From: Nemertoderma westbladi
Lineage: Eukaryota > Xenacoelomorpha > Nemertodermatida > Nemertodermatidae
DNA: 50,871 bases
Assembly: GCA_032718475.1 (NCBI GenBank)
Contig: JAUCBJ010003485.1
Location: forward strand, 1-50,871
Reading direction: 5' to 3'
Made by a program: the position numbers and the translations under genes. Position 1 is the stretch's first letter. Every line of letters starts with the position of its first letter. Positions 1-12,300 of this stretch are shown piece by piece. The notes beneath the pieces were generated by a model. That model did not search any database. It worked only from the letters and a program-made list of their open reading frames with translations, and had not been told where the DNA came from.

Positions 1-741
1 CATATAAATTTTGGCAGGTTAAACTGCTAAAGGTCTTCAAAAGCGCGTACAAATACTGAAATACAGTACAGCAGTACTACTGTACAGCAATACTACAGTA
101 CACTAATAAACTATTCAATTTTCCCGCTCATCTGTACATAAGTAAGATGATTTTATACAGAAGTAAGATCTCCAATACCTATGAGTGTTGAAGGTCAATG
201 TCGCCTTGCTTGGTAAAGGTTCAGCGTTCAGATAGATGTATTGGAAATAAATTATTATAGTTATTCATTTGCACGAATCGCGCCATATTGTAACAATGCA
301 GCCACATTTACTATGACGTTCACGCAAGAGTTACGATAACATACTGTAGGTAAATTTTTGTGCAACACTACTTCATACTTTTCTAAAATAAATAATTAAA
401 AGCAATAAATCAACATTGGAATATTGTGAATCAAACGACAGGTTGTAATCCACCAGTTCTTTGGAATGATAATTGCTGACAGGTGAAAAAGACACACAAC
501 TACAATGTACACAAAAACCTACTGTATAAAGTTCTGGCCAATATGAAGCATACCAGTTTTTCTGCTGTTACTGTATATTCCACTTTGCAATTCACCCCAT
601 GTGACGAATACTAAAATGGTTTACACTAAAACGTCAGGTTACAGAACTGCAGAAGCACGGAATCTAACCAAAACAATAAACGAATTGTGATCTGTATAGG
701 TTCTTAAACGCGCCAGATCTCGCGGTCAGCCATATACACTT
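1..741. other. AT-rich intergenic, no gene seen
   Basis: No coding stretch or RNA gene recognised. Near 60-110 there are clustered CAGTAC/GTACTG words, a simple-sequence theme that recurs through the window (for example 16090-16110 and 23565-23600). Confidence 0.5.
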
Positions 742-915
742 TCATATTTCATACTTATCCCCAAGCCCTGTCCTCTTGGGCAGGCGTCGTTGACTGTCCA
801 CCACGTCTATTCTCACCAGCAGGCTGCCCAGGTTGATCCCGCAGACGGAAACAGTGATCAGCAAGATTCGGGCGCTCTTCTGTAGGGCGGTGCTGGGTTT
901 TGGCAATGAGATCAT
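742..915 (-). CDS. possible small membrane protein, 57 aa
   Basis: A closed 57-codon ORF on the minus strand: ATG at 915-913, TGA at 744-742, with an in-frame TAA four codons upstream. The segment is clearly more GC-rich than its surroundings, which is what drew attention to it. The predicted protein has a short polar N-terminus, a hydrophobic run (about residues 16-34, ARILLITVSVCGINLGSLLV) and a basic tail ending in KRTGLGDKYEI. This is the layout of a tiny single-pass membrane or mitochondrial inner-membrane protein. I do not recognise the family. The start context is poor. A CCTACAG at the N-terminal side and a CTG-GTGAGA inside could instead be splice sites of a larger gene, so this may be an exon. 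Existence is inferred from composition and hydropathy only. Confidence 0.3.
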   Translation of the reverse strand: MISLPKPSTALQKSARILLITVSVCGINLGSLLVRIDVVDSQRRLPKRTGLGDKYEI

Positions 916-1092
916 AAGTATGGATTAGTGTTTAGTGCGGTATGTTTATAATTAATTATTTATAATATAAAACTTTATAACATCGGCAGTTTACAAGAGC
1001 TGGTGGAAGTAAAACGAGTCAGAGAGGGAGACGGGAGTTCGGGTTATTAAAAACTAAAATCGAAACAGTTTGAGTAATTTTTTCCCTATAGG

Positions 1093-2102
1093 CGAGTCAA
1101 TCTAGCCGAAAAAGGGGGTTAACCCATAAAAAATTCGCAATTCATCCAAACCAATTTTTTTTATTCTACATTACCTTGTTAATACCCCCAAAAAAGTCTA
1201 TAAAAATATATTATGCGGATCACCATCAATTTCCTGTTTCTTTCCTTAGAAACATGGATTTTACATAGCAACAAGGGTTCTACTGGTGGGATTTTCTCCA
1301 AATTTGGTACAGACAAACTTTACTCTAATGACTATCGATTGACAGAAGTACAGTATGCACTTCTACTGTATATAGTTACCAATTTAGTTTCTAGAGCAGC
1401 GGAAATTTGTCTAATAATTTAACCATTTTTAATACCAATTTTGCTGGTACAATATAAAGACCTTATTTACACAACTTCTCTACTAAACGGGTGGATGTAC
1501 TGTAACCTCGCCTATCGGATTTATCGACCTCAAAATCCCTTATCCCCAAAAAATTTATTTGTTATAGGATAAACTATTGTGTTTTTCAAACCAAAACAAA
1601 TAAACAAATTACACCTAAAATCAATAGAGCAATCACAATTTAATTATGTGAAAAATCTTCAGTAACATTAATGGAAATTATGAAACTTCCTTGCAGTGGA
1701 ATTGTATAATTTTTTTACAACGGTTACCTTAATATATCGTGAAGTTTTTGATATATTTAAAAATTTGATGCGACTTCTAGTTTCTGAGATATAGCAATTA
1801 ATGTGTAACACGCCAGTGTAAATATTACTAATTTCCCATTGAATCACAGCTTATTGTGAAATTAATTAAATTATTCTGGAACAACACCAATTTGCTACTT
1901 ACTTTTCCCTACTGTTCCTTTTGTTTGGCTTGAGTTATGCAAATTTACGCAGAATTTCCATGAATAAACATAAGATCCGCAAAATAAAATTTTATAGACT
2001 TTTTTTGGTCATTAATAAAGTACTGTAATATACTGTAGAATCCAAAATGTGTGGTTCGGATTGATTGCGAAATACTTATGGGTTTTTTGCTAGATTGACT
2101 CG
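1093..2102. mobile_element. inverted-repeat DNA transposon-like element, about 1.0 kb
   Basis: The ends are inverted copies: CGAGTCAATCTAGC at 1093-1106 matches GCTAGATTGACTCG at 2089-2102. The match continues inward, with gaps, for about 110-120 bp on each side (CCCATAA, TTCGCAAT, ATTCTACA, AAAAAAGTCTATAAAA). No transposase coding is visible inside; the short ORF at 1213-1422 lies within and has no recognisable content. No clear target duplication. Best read as an old non-autonomous element. Confidence 0.55.
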
Positions 2103-2851
2103 ACTACTAGAGGAGTGCTTGGATTCGCAGCAGTTTGAAGAACTTTTAATACTAAATATAAAAAACTCAAAATTCAAGTAGGTTTGAGTGTTTCTGTATA
2201 ATTGTCTGTTTGTTGGAACTTATAACACTCACTCGATGCTAATTACAAGTGTATTAAGCTTTTCTACGCAGAAAATAAGGGCTAGAAATTAACCCAGAAA
2301 TTAAGATTTTGGAGGACTAGAACGCAAAGCAACACCACGTGACAATTTACATCAACAACAAATATTATTAACCAGCTAATGTATAGTCAATGGGAGATAA
2401 AAATAAAATAAAAATATTGAGGGTCTTTAGCTGGTTATATTAAATTAAATATAGATATCACCAGGTAAAGACCCTCAATATTTTATTTTATTTCTGATCA
2501 TCCCATACACACACATGTTACCGCTGGTACATGTCTACAACTTCATCCGTTCGTTTAGTCTATATGGAGGGAGTGCGAGTAGGCCTGCTGTAGTATATCT
2601 TATGCAAAGCTGCTCAATGTGAATTAGCTATTCTGAACCTGAGGGAAATTTCCCCAGATGCTTCTACTGTATATCTAAAGCTTAAATTGTGTATATATGT
2701 ATGTATGTGTTGTATGTTTGTGTAGCGCGCGAAGCGCGCCTGGCTTGCTATGCTAGTGTAGTGGTTACGAATGTCATAAAACCGTCATAACTGAGAATAA
2801 TATTTGGAATCCCATAAAGTATGCCTAACGAATTTGGAACATACGTGGGCG
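2103..2851. other. intergenic, with one short hairpin
   Basis: AT-rich sequence with no recognisable gene. It contains the imperfect inverted repeat listed separately at 2401-2493 and a small TATGTATG-type microsatellite near 2690-2725. Confidence 0.45.
2401..2493. repeat. short inverted repeat (hairpin)
   Basis: The left arm at 2401-2434 pairs with the right arm at 2461-2493 with one 1-nt gap and one mismatch; the core is ATTGAGGGTCTTTA versus TAAAGACCCTCAAT. The loop is about 26 nt and AT-rich. It could be a tiny foldback element or a hairpin RNA. Confidence 0.6.
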
Positions 2852-3097
2852 TCACAAAGAATAATCGAAGGCATTGGAGATACCCACAAATATGACAGCC
2901 AACTCTCCGTCTTTCTTTGTAGCCATCTGTTCAATATTCTTTCGAAGTTCTAGAATGGGCACCAAGGTATAACCCATTCTGGTATTTGCAATAATAATTT
3001 TCGAAACCCATTCTGGTTCCCACGCAACAGTCGTTTTAAAGATTTCAATAATGCGATTTATAGTACTATTCGGTTGAGTAATTTTGCACCAATCCAA
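2852..3097 (-). mobile_element. degenerate non-LTR reverse transcriptase fragment
   Basis: An open stretch of 81 codons ending ...GELAVIFVGISNAFDYSL. The ending resembles the RT motif A region (FVDFxKAFDS), and the preceding spacing (NRI..., then ...LELRKNIEQM) fits the segment before motif A in RTE/R4-like elements. The catalytic Asp of FVD is Gly here, so it would be inactive. Nothing else of the element is recognised nearby. Moderate to low confidence in the family. Confidence 0.35.
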
Positions 3098-3334
3098 AAA
3101 TTTAAAACTGCAAGACTAAATGCACGACATGAGACAGAATAGTCGAGAACAACACGGTACCGTACACGCGCTTCCTGCTAACGGACAGTAGATTATCTAC
3201 AAATAGGTTGTACAGTACAGTGTAGTACAGTACATTGAATCCTTTCTTTAATAATTGGAAAATAAATTTACGTGCTCTGGTTACTGGGGAAACCTAGTTC
3301 TGAAATAAGTCGTTGGGTTATGTAATTCAGTAAC

Positions 3335-3706
3335 CGAAAACTCTATAATTGCCAATATTTCGATCGATATAATAATATAACTTTATTTATTTGTGTGGAA
3401 TTAATTTCTCACTATCAAATCGCCAGGCGACATATTTTCTAACTTTATATCGCAGTGCGACATTATTTATCAGTATGTCCCTACGCCATACATTTTACTA
3501 TGTATTTCCAGTTCATCCAGTATGTCACCGCGTCATTATTTGTTGTTCTAGAAAGTTTAAAGCCATTGTTCATAATTAGAACATTAAAGCTTTTACCGCC
3601 CACTTTCTATTATTTCCCTCGCTATAAAGTGCTATTTTACATATGAACAATGACGTATGTAGTTAATATTATATCGGTCGAAATATTGGCAATTATAAAG
3701 TTTTCG
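3335..3706. mobile_element. MITE-like element, 372 bp
   Basis: About 45 bp of near-identical inverted termini: CGAAAACTCTATAATTGCC at 3335 pairs with the complement ending in ...GTTTTCG at 3706, both arms carrying GCCAATATTTCGA. The overlapping ORFs inside (3391-3579 and 3455-3646) have no protein-like features and are part of the element. No clear target duplication. Confidence 0.6.
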
Positions 3707-3976
3707 TGAGAAACTGGCTGTTTATGTTGCTAAAACAAGTTGCTATGGGTGTGAGGCCAGCCTAAGTCACATTTAAGTAGGCCTTTCAGTAGGTAGTTCT
3801 AGAACATGTTTGATATTATGATATTAAACAATTAAAACTTTAAGTCAGTTTAATTTTGGCTGTATAACAATATGTGTAGACCTAGACCTACATAAATAAA
3901 TGCGTTAAAATATTCCAAATAGTGACACTGAATAAAGCTGCAAATTTCGGGACGCGGATGTTTAGCGAAGTAGTTC

Positions 3977-4900
3977 CTATCTGCCTTTCTTGCGAGATTT
4001 TATCTTCTTCTTTTTGTTTCCGCTTGCGACCCGGGTTGGAGGGGAATACGACTCGGTTAGAGGCTGGCCGTCGCGATAAGGACTCCGTAACAACGGGTCC
4101 CTACTGGCGTCGGGTAAACTCGATGCGTCCGCAACGCTCTCGCAGCCCAAACACAAACGACACGTCGCCAGACATGACGTCACCACGGACAAGCACCCGT
4201 CGCATTCCGTTCTCATGGTCACCACGGAGTCCTCCCTATCTCGGTTGCAGAACATGTAAATAGTTGTGCAGGTACACAGCGTACCAATAAATAGGCAAAC
4301 ATTGACCAGGGCAGCTATAAGCACTACTTTGTCGCGAGAGTAACATGTTCTAGAATTATCGTGTATTGGTACGGGGTAAGGCGGTCTAGGTATACTCGTG
4401 TCGGGATTGTCCATCACTAAATGCGAACTATATTGAAATGGTAGATCATCTAACGCCTTATCCATTACTAAATGCTGAAATTCTCGTTTATCTGAGGCCC
4501 CCGCTCCCAAAGATCTTTCGTTTTCAGAACCAAAAATATTTTCGATATAAAATCTTCTCATTCTCTTGTTGAAGAGTTCCCTAAATTTTCTGCGTTTTAC
4601 CGGGTCCTCCATAAGAGTAATAAGTTTTTGTGTTCGCATATCGTAGTTGTAGAACTGATCCAGACCTTGGGGACTGCGTGTGTCTACTGTCTGGCCGTCG
4701 GTACCGACTATCATAAGACCTTTGGAGTTAAGTCGTGGTGCGTTTAGGTTGCTAGGCATTATGTCATTCGCCATCCGCAACAATTGCCTTTTTCCGCTCC
4801 CCAATGAAAAATCGATAGACATAACGTCAACAGCCATACAAATGGAGGGAAGGTGATAATTCAATACTTGGAGTAATAGGAATATAAAAAACAGACGCAT
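3977..4900 (-). CDS. unrecognised single-pass type I membrane protein, 307 aa
   Basis: An intact single-exon ORF. The N-terminus is a clear signal peptide (about residues 1-23, hydrophobic LFFIFLLLQVL core). An ectodomain of about 165 residues follows, with a basic patch (KRRKFRELFNKRMRRFY, 102-118) and a proline-rich membrane-proximal stretch (PRPPYPVP, 171-178). One transmembrane helix lies at about 192-217. The cytoplasmic side is Cys-rich (C233, C236, C243, C247, C250, C253), which could be palmitoylated or bind metal. The protein ends in a strongly basic tail (NKKKKIKSRKKGR). I recognise no known domain; the role is unknown. Composition is GC-richer than the flanks, and length and topology are coherent, so I believe it is a real gene. 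Its start is the first Met, directly before the signal peptide. Confidence 0.7.
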   Translation of the reverse strand: MRLFFIFLLLQVLNYHLPSICMAVDVMSIDFSLGSGKRQLLRMANDIMPSNLNAPRLNSKGLMIVGTDGQTVDTRSPQGLDQFYNYDMRTQKLITLMEDPVKRRKFRELFNKRMRRFYIENIFGSENERSLGAGASDKREFQHLVMDKALDDLPFQYSSHLVMDNPDTSIPRPPYPVPIHDNSRTCYSRDKVVLIAALVNVCLFIGTLCTCTTIYMFCNRDREDSVVTMRTECDGCLSVVTSCLATCRLCLGCESVADASSLPDASRDPLLRSPYRDGQPLTESYSPPTRVASGNKKKKIKSRKKGR

Positions 4901-6759
4901 TTCAATAATTAATATCCTGAATGAACTATTGTATTGAACTATATTGTATTGTGTATTAATAAGAAATAAAGGGTGTTACAAAACATACAGTAGTTAAGTT
5001 TTTTGTTATATTATAACTCTTCAACATCGATGTCAGATAATTGCCAGAAAACACAAACTGAACAGAAAAAAAACTATCACTATCGACTATCATTATTTAA
5101 ATCTCATTTTATACTACAGTAGAGTATGTACAGTATTTGGGAGGGGGGGGGGGGGGTCCGCGTCGTCAGAAAATTACAAACTGTATTATTACGGCTATAC
5201 AGTATAACGGAAAGAATACGAACTCACGTAGGTCCTACAGAAATTGAAGAGTTTAAATAAACAAGACCGTTAGCGTTATGTTTTGCGAGCACCCTGTATT
5301 TCACCATCAATCAAGTAGGAGTTGCTTGTATGTAGCAGTGTGTATAAAATAAAATTAAAAATTGCGATTTGTCCTAATTTCAAAAACAACTCAATTAATT
5401 CCTAGCTAGGATTGATACAAAAAAATATTAATTAAGTTAATTTGGAGAGTTACCATAGAAAAGCACCGCGTTATCAGCATAATAATGATTAAATTTCCCA
5501 GTTGCCTCGCTTGGGGGCGTAATGATTTAAAAAAAAATAGTCCCACCGATTCCTGTCCAGCGCGTTGTTATAGCGACACTCATCAGCAACGCTGCTGCTT
5601 CTGTTGTTTGGAGCTGAGTGGCTCGGCCCAGGAGAGTGTATGACATAACGGTGGTTAATAATATTCTACGGTGGACATTTACAAGAAGGCTGATAGATGA
5701 GTTGGAACAACTGAGTAATCGAAACAGAATAACGCGAAATCAATAACAGCTTATTAATAGAAACTAAAGTGCATAAGTTATTAAACTTTATTGTTAATTA
5801 ACTAATTAATTAAAACGTTTTCACAGGCATCCAACCTGAGTCTGAGTAGTCTGGGTAACTAATCGATCACATAATTTACATATTGAAGGGGAGATGTGGT
5901 TCAACACACCGAAGAAAATATAATTTTTGAGCAAACAGAGTGGAACTTTCGACGCAAAACCTACGAAGAAAATCACAGCTGTTTACTCCCAAAAATACAA
6001 TTGTAACCTCTTCTTAGTTTATTGTTTTGGTTAGAATAACGCATCGATGTAATCTGCTCCTTCCCCTTGATTTACAATGTAACAATAAGACAAGATATCA
6101 GGGGGGTGTACACCTCGTGTCAAGATTTCAAATGTTATCTAGAGCAGAATTTAAATCTGAAAATCTTTTAGTTCTCTAAATATCGCTGTTTTTCCGAATG
6201 ATGTTCTGTCCGTCAAACTGTAAGAGAGACAGAGAACCGACAGATAGACAGATCGTCTAGATTCCACCAAACATTGGAAATGAAATCAGCGACACCGGAA
6301 AACCCCGTAATTACAATTTTAGCGCGGTGGGGTGCTCCCTTCGTGTCAGACATTATTAACTAAACAGACCCCAAACATACGGTTTTGCGCGGGAAGGTTT
6401 AAACTTTAAGGGAATTATATGCAATTAAATTTTCATTTTTAAATACTACACCTCAGCCATAAGCAATTTTCTTTATTTTTTGATCATTCGGAAGGGTTTC
6501 GGCAGTTCTATAAAAACGTTATCTTATCAAAGTTTGATAATCATTTCCATTTTGTGAAATTATCCGACTTTAAATAAAAAGTTATAAATAATTTATATAA
6601 TTAACTTAATTATATCTTAATTATATAATAAATTTATATATATGTTTCTAAATATTAATATGATGACTACATTTACTTAATGTATATATATTAATATATT
6701 GTACTGGAACTAGGGAATCGGTGAATGTCTAATAAAAAGAATGAAAATTACGGGCAGGA
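4901..6759. other. intergenic, upstream of the membrane-protein gene
   Basis: Mostly AT-rich. A 14-nt G run lies at 5143-5156. A GC-richer patch at 5525-5640 contains a 39-codon minus-strand ORF (start MSYTLLGRATQ) of uncertain meaning; it could be 5' leader or promoter of the membrane-protein gene. No other gene seen. Confidence 0.4.
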
Positions 6760-8704
6760 GGTAATAAAAGAGAGTTTAAATGGTCAGGTAATAAAAGAGA
6801 GTTTAAAAGGTCAGGTAATAAAAGAGAGTTTAAAAGGTCAGGTAATAAAAGAGAGTTTAAAAGGTCAGGTAATAAAAGAGGGTTAAAAAGGTCAGGTAAT
6901 ATATGAGAGTTTAAAAGGTCAGGTAATAAAATAGAGTTTAAAAGGTCAGGTAATAAAAGAGAGTTTAAAAGGTCAGGTAATAAAAGAGAGTTTAAAAGGC
7001 CAGGTAATAAAAGAGAGTTTAAAAGGTCAGGTAATAAAAGAGGGTTAAAAAGGTCAGGTAATATATGAGAGTTTAAAAGGTCAGGTAATAAAATAGAGTT
7101 TAAAAGGTCAGGTAATAAAAGAGAGTTTAAAAGGTCGGGTAATAAAAGAGAGTTTAAATGGTCAGGTAATAAAAGAGAGTTTAAAAGGTCAGGTAATAAA
7201 AGAGAGTTTAAAAGGTCGGGTAATAAAAGAGAGTTTAAAAGGTCAGGTAATAAAAGAGAGTTTAAAAGGTCAGGTAATAAAATAGAGTTTAAAAGGTCAG
7301 GTAATAAAAGAGAGTTTAAAAGGTCAGGTAATGAAAGAGAGTTTACAAGGTCAGGTAATAAAAGAGAGTTTAAAAGGTCAGGTAATGAAAGAGAGTTTAA
7401 AAGCACAGGTAATAAAAGAGAGTTTAAAAGGTCAGGTAATAAAAGAGAGTTTAAAAGGTCAGGTAATAAAAGAGAGTTTAAAAGGTCAGGTAATGAAAGA
7501 GAGTTTAAAAGGTCAGGTAATAAAAGAGAGTTTAAAAGGTCAGGTAATAAAAGAGAGTTTATAAGGTCGGGTAATGAAAGAGAGTTTAAAAGGTCAGGTA
7601 ATAAAAGAGAGTTTAAAAGGTCAGGTAATGAAAGAGAGTTTAAAAGGTAAGGTAATAAAACAGAGTTTAAAAGGTCAGGTAATATATGAGAGTTTAAAAG
7701 GTCAGAAAATAAAAGAGAGTTTAAAAGGTCAGGTAATAAAAGAGCGTTTAAAAGGTCAGGTAATGAAAGAGAGTTTAAAAGGTCAGGTAATAAAAGGGAG
7801 CTTAAAAGGTCAGATAAAAAAAGAGAGTTTACAAGATCAGGTAATAAAAGAGAGTTTAAAAGGTCAGGTAATGAAAGAGAGTTTACAAGGTCAGGTAATA
7901 AAAGAGAGTTTAAAAGGTCAGGTAATGAAAGAGAGTTTAAAAGGTCAGGTAATAAAAGAGAGTTTAAAAGGTCAGGTAATAAAAGAGAGTTTAAAAGGTC
8001 AGGTAATAAAAGAGAGTTTAAAAGGTCAGGTAATAAAACAGAGTTTAAAAGGTCAGATAATAAAAGAGAGTTTAAAAGGTCAGGTAATGAAAGAGAGTTT
8101 ACAAGGTCAGGTAATAAAAGAGAGTTTAAAAGGTCAGGTAATGAAAGAGAGTTTAAAAGGTCAGGTAATAAAAGAGAGTTTAAAAGGTCAGGTAATAAAA
8201 GAGAGTTTAAAAGGTCAGGTAATATAAGAGAGTTTAAAAGGTCAGATAATAAAAGAGAGTTTAAAAGGTCAGGTAATGAAAGAGAGTTTACAAGGTCAGG
8301 TAATAAAAGAGAGTTTAAATGGTCTGGTAATAAAAGAGAGTTTAAAACGTCAGGTAATATAAGAGAGTTTAAAAGGTCAGGTAATAAAAGATAGTTTAAA
8401 AGGTCAGGTAATAAAAGAGAGTTTAAAAGGTCAGGTAATGAAAGAGAGTTTACAAGGTCAGGTAATAAAAGAGAGTTTAAAAGGTCAGGTAATGAAAGAG
8501 AGTTTAAAAGGTCAGGTAATAAAAGAGAGTTTAAAAGGTCAGGTAATAAAAGAGAGTTTAAAAGGTCAGATAATAAAAGAGAGTTTCAAAGGTCAGGTAA
8601 TAAAAGAGAGTTTAAAAGGTCAGGTAATAAAATAGAGTTTAAAAGGTCAGGTAATAAAAGAGAGTTTAAAAGGTCAGATAATAAAAGAGAGTTTCAAAGG
8701 TCGG
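6760..8704. repeat. 27-bp minisatellite array, about 72 copies
   Basis: A head-to-tail array of a 27-bp unit made of AAAAGAGAGTTT, AAAAGGTCAGG and TAAT. Length 1,945 bp equals 72 units. Because 27 is a multiple of three and the unit lacks stops in some frames, it produces long artefactual ORFs on both strands (9-residue repeats such as IKESLKGQV). Variant units (for example the GGGTTAAAAAGG unit at 6881 and 7043, 162 bp or six units apart) show multi-unit duplication. Non-coding. Confidence 0.95.
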
Positions 8705-9328
8705 ACGCGATGAAACAAATGGCAGTGAAATGAAATATAAAGACAATAAAAACACTTTGAGTTCTGGAAAGGTCTAAAAAGTAAATAGAATAACTAAAAA
8801 TAAAAATGGTGGTCCATCCAAGGATGTTGCCCATTTAATTAATTAATTAAGACTTACTGTAAATGGTTAATTAAAAAGTCTATAAGATACCTTTTGTCTC
8901 AGATTCGATGGGCGCTAAGTCCAAAAAAGTGGATTGCAAGAAATTTTTACTAAGAAGATTGAGGGAGAAGTGCCGTTTTAGTGAAATCTTGAATTCCGCC
9001 GCCAGCCGGTGGTAGGGGGAAGCAATACATTGTCAAATTTTCATATATATAGAGACTATTTGGCCTTCCCCATAAGCAGTTATATTAAGCTCTGACCCTA
9101 ATTGAGAGCCATTTTAAAAAATAAAAATATATTAAATTCACTGGATTCTACATAGATAACTATATTCCTTATCAATATTGTCACTCTCCCTCCATATATG
9201 TACTGGTACTATGATCTGCTCAATTAGCCAAGCACTACAATATTGACAAGCATTGGAATATGTATTTCAAAATTGTAATTACAAATATCCTAAACGGTGT
9301 AGATGTAATAACATGATATTGTTAGATA
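8705..9328. other. spacer between two satellite arrays
   Basis: Unique-looking AT-rich DNA of about 620 bp with no gene recognised; it contains a small (TTAA)n-like stretch near 8836-8850. Confidence 0.45.
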
Positions 9329-12300
9329 CAGTCAACTACCCATTGTTAAGAACAGTTAACTGCCCATTGTTATTAACAGTTAACTAACCATTGTTAATAA
9401 CAGTTAACTAACCATTGTTATTAACAGTCAAAAGCCCATTGTTATTGATAGTTAACGGCCCATTGTTATTAACAGTTAACTGCCCATTGTTATTAACAGT
9501 TAACGGCCCATTGTTATTAACAGTTGACGTCCCATTGTTATTGATAGTTAACGGCCCATTGTTATTAACAGTTAACGGCCCATTGCTATTAACAGTTAAC
9601 GGCCCATTGCCAAGATCAGTTAACTAGCCATTGTTATTAACAATTAACTAGCCATTGTTATTAACAGTTAACTGTCCATTGTTATTAACAGTTAAATGCC
9701 CATTGTTATTAACAGTTAACGTCCAATTGCCAAGATCAGTTAACTAGCCATTGTTATTAACAGTTAACAGCCCATTGTTATTAACAGTTAACTGCACATT
9801 GTTAATAACAGTTAACTAGCCAATGTTATTAATAGTTAATGTCTCATTGTCAAGAACAGTTAACTAGCCATTGTTAATAACAGTTAAATGCCCATTGTTA
9901 TTAACAGTTAACGTCCAATTGCCAAGATCAGTTAACTAGTCATTGTTAACAGTTAACGGCCCATTGCCAAGATCAGTTAACTAGCCATTGTTATTAACAG
10001 TTAACGTCCCATTGTTCTTAAAAGTTAACGGCCCATTGTTATTAACAGTTAACGGCCCAATGTCATAGATCAGGTTAACTAGCCATTGTTATTAACAGTT
10101 AACGGCCCATTGTTATTAAAAGTTAACGGCCCATTGTTATTAACAGTTAACGGCCCAATGTCAAGATCAGTTAACTAGCCATTATTATTAACAGTTAACG
10201 TCCCATTGTCAAGATCAGTTAACTAGCCATTATAAAGGTTAACTAGCCATTGTTATTAACAGTTAACGGCCCATTGTCAAGATCAGTTAACTAGCCATTG
10301 TTATTAACAGGTTAACTAGCCCATTGTTATTAACAGTTAACGGCCCATTGTTATTAGATCAGTTAACGGCCCATTGTTATTAACAGTTAACGGCCCAATG
10401 TCAAGATCAGTTAACTAGCCATTATTATTAACAGTTAACGTCCCATTGTCAAGATCAGTTAACTAGCCATTATAAAGGTTAACTAGCCATTGTTATTAAC
10501 AGTTAACGGCCCATTGTTATTAAAAGTTAACGGCCCATTGTTATTAACAGTTAACGGCCCAATGTCAAGATCAGTTAACTAGCCATTATTATTAACAGTT
10601 AACGTCCCATTGTCAAGATCAGTTAACTAGCCATTATAAAGGTTAACTAGCCATTGTTATTAACAGTTAACAGCCCATTGTTATTAACAGTTAACTGCAC
10701 ATTGTTAATAACAGTTAACTAGCCAATGTTATTAATAGTTAATGTCTCATTGTCAAGAACAGTTAACTAGCCATTGTTAATAACAGTTAAATGCCCATTG
10801 TTATTAACAGTTAACGTCCAATTGCCAAGATCAGTTAACTAGTCATTGTTAACAGTTAACGGCCCATTGCCAAGATCAGTTAACTAGCCATTGTTATTAA
10901 CAGTTAACGTCCCATTGTTATTAAAAGTTAACGGCCCATTGTTATTAACAGTTAACGGCCCAATGTCAAGATCAGTTAACTAGTCATTGTTAACAGTTAA
11001 CGGCCCATTGCCAAGATCAGTTAACTAGCCATTGTTATTAACAGTTAACGGCCCATTGTTATTAACAGTTAACGGCCCAATGTCAAGATCAGTTAACTAG
11101 TCATTGTTAACAGTTAACGGCCCATTGCCAAGATCAGTTAACTAGCCATTGTTATTAACAGTTAACGGCCCATTGTTATTAACAGTTAACGGCCCAATGT
11201 CAAGATCAGTTAACTAGCCATTATTATTAACAGTTAACGTCCCATTGTCAAGATCAGTTAACTAGCCATTATAAAGGTTAACTAGCCATTGTTATTAACA
11301 GTTAACGGCCCATTGTTATTAAAAGTTAACGGCCCATTGTTATTAACAGTTAACGGCCCAATGTCAAGATCAGTTAACTAGTCATTGTTATTAACAGTTG
11401 ACGCCCCATTGTCAAGATCAGTTAACTAGCCATTATAAAGGTTAACTAGCCATTGTTATTAACAGTTAACGGCCCATTGTTATTAACAGTTAACGGCCCA
11501 ATGTCAAGATCAGTTAACTAGCCATTGTTATTAAAAGTTAACGGCCCATTGTCAAGATCAGTTAACTAGCCATTATAAAGGTTAACTAGCCATTGTTATT
11601 AACAGTTAACTAGCCATTGTTATTAACAGTTGACGTCCCATTGTCAAGATCAGTTAACTAGCCATTATAAAGGTTAACTAGCTATTGTTATTAACAGTTA
11701 ACTAGCCATTGTTATTAACAGTTGACGCCCCATTGTCAAGATCAGTTAACTAGCCATTATAAAGGTTAACTAGCCATTGTTATTAACAGTTAACTAGCCA
11801 TTGTTATTAACAGTTGACGTCCCATTGCCAAGATCAGTTAACTAGCCATTGTTATTAAAAGTTAACGGCCCATTGTTATTAACAGTTAACGGCCCAATGT
11901 GAAGATCAGTTAACTAGCCATTGTTATTAACAGTTGACGTCCCATTGTCAAGATCAGTTAACTAGCCATTATAAAGGTTAACTAGCCATTGTTATTAAAA
12001 GTTAACGGCCCATTGTTATTAACAGTTAACGGCCCAATGTCAAGATCAGTTAACTAGCCATTGTTATTAACAGTTGACGTCCCATTGTCAAGATCAGTTA
12101 ACTAGCCATTATAAAGGTTAACTAGCCATTGTTATTAACAGTTAACTAGCCATTGTTATTAACAGTTGACGTCCCATTGTCAAGATCAGTTAACTAGCCA
12201 TTATAAAGGTTAACTAGCCATTGTTATTAACAGTTAACTAGCCATTGTTATTAACAGTTGACGTCCCATTGCCAAGATCAGTTAACTAGCCATTGTTATT

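Noticed and set aside
6729-7406. 225-codon minus-strand ORF of repeated LNSLLLPDL
   Set aside because: A by-product of a 27-bp repeat with no stop in this frame; both strands are open and there is no start context or unique sequence.
7574-8227. 217-codon ORF of repeated IKESLKGQV (with neighbours at 7331 and 8438)
   Set aside because: Same minisatellite on the other strand; frame breaks occur wherever a unit mutates, with no sign of selection.
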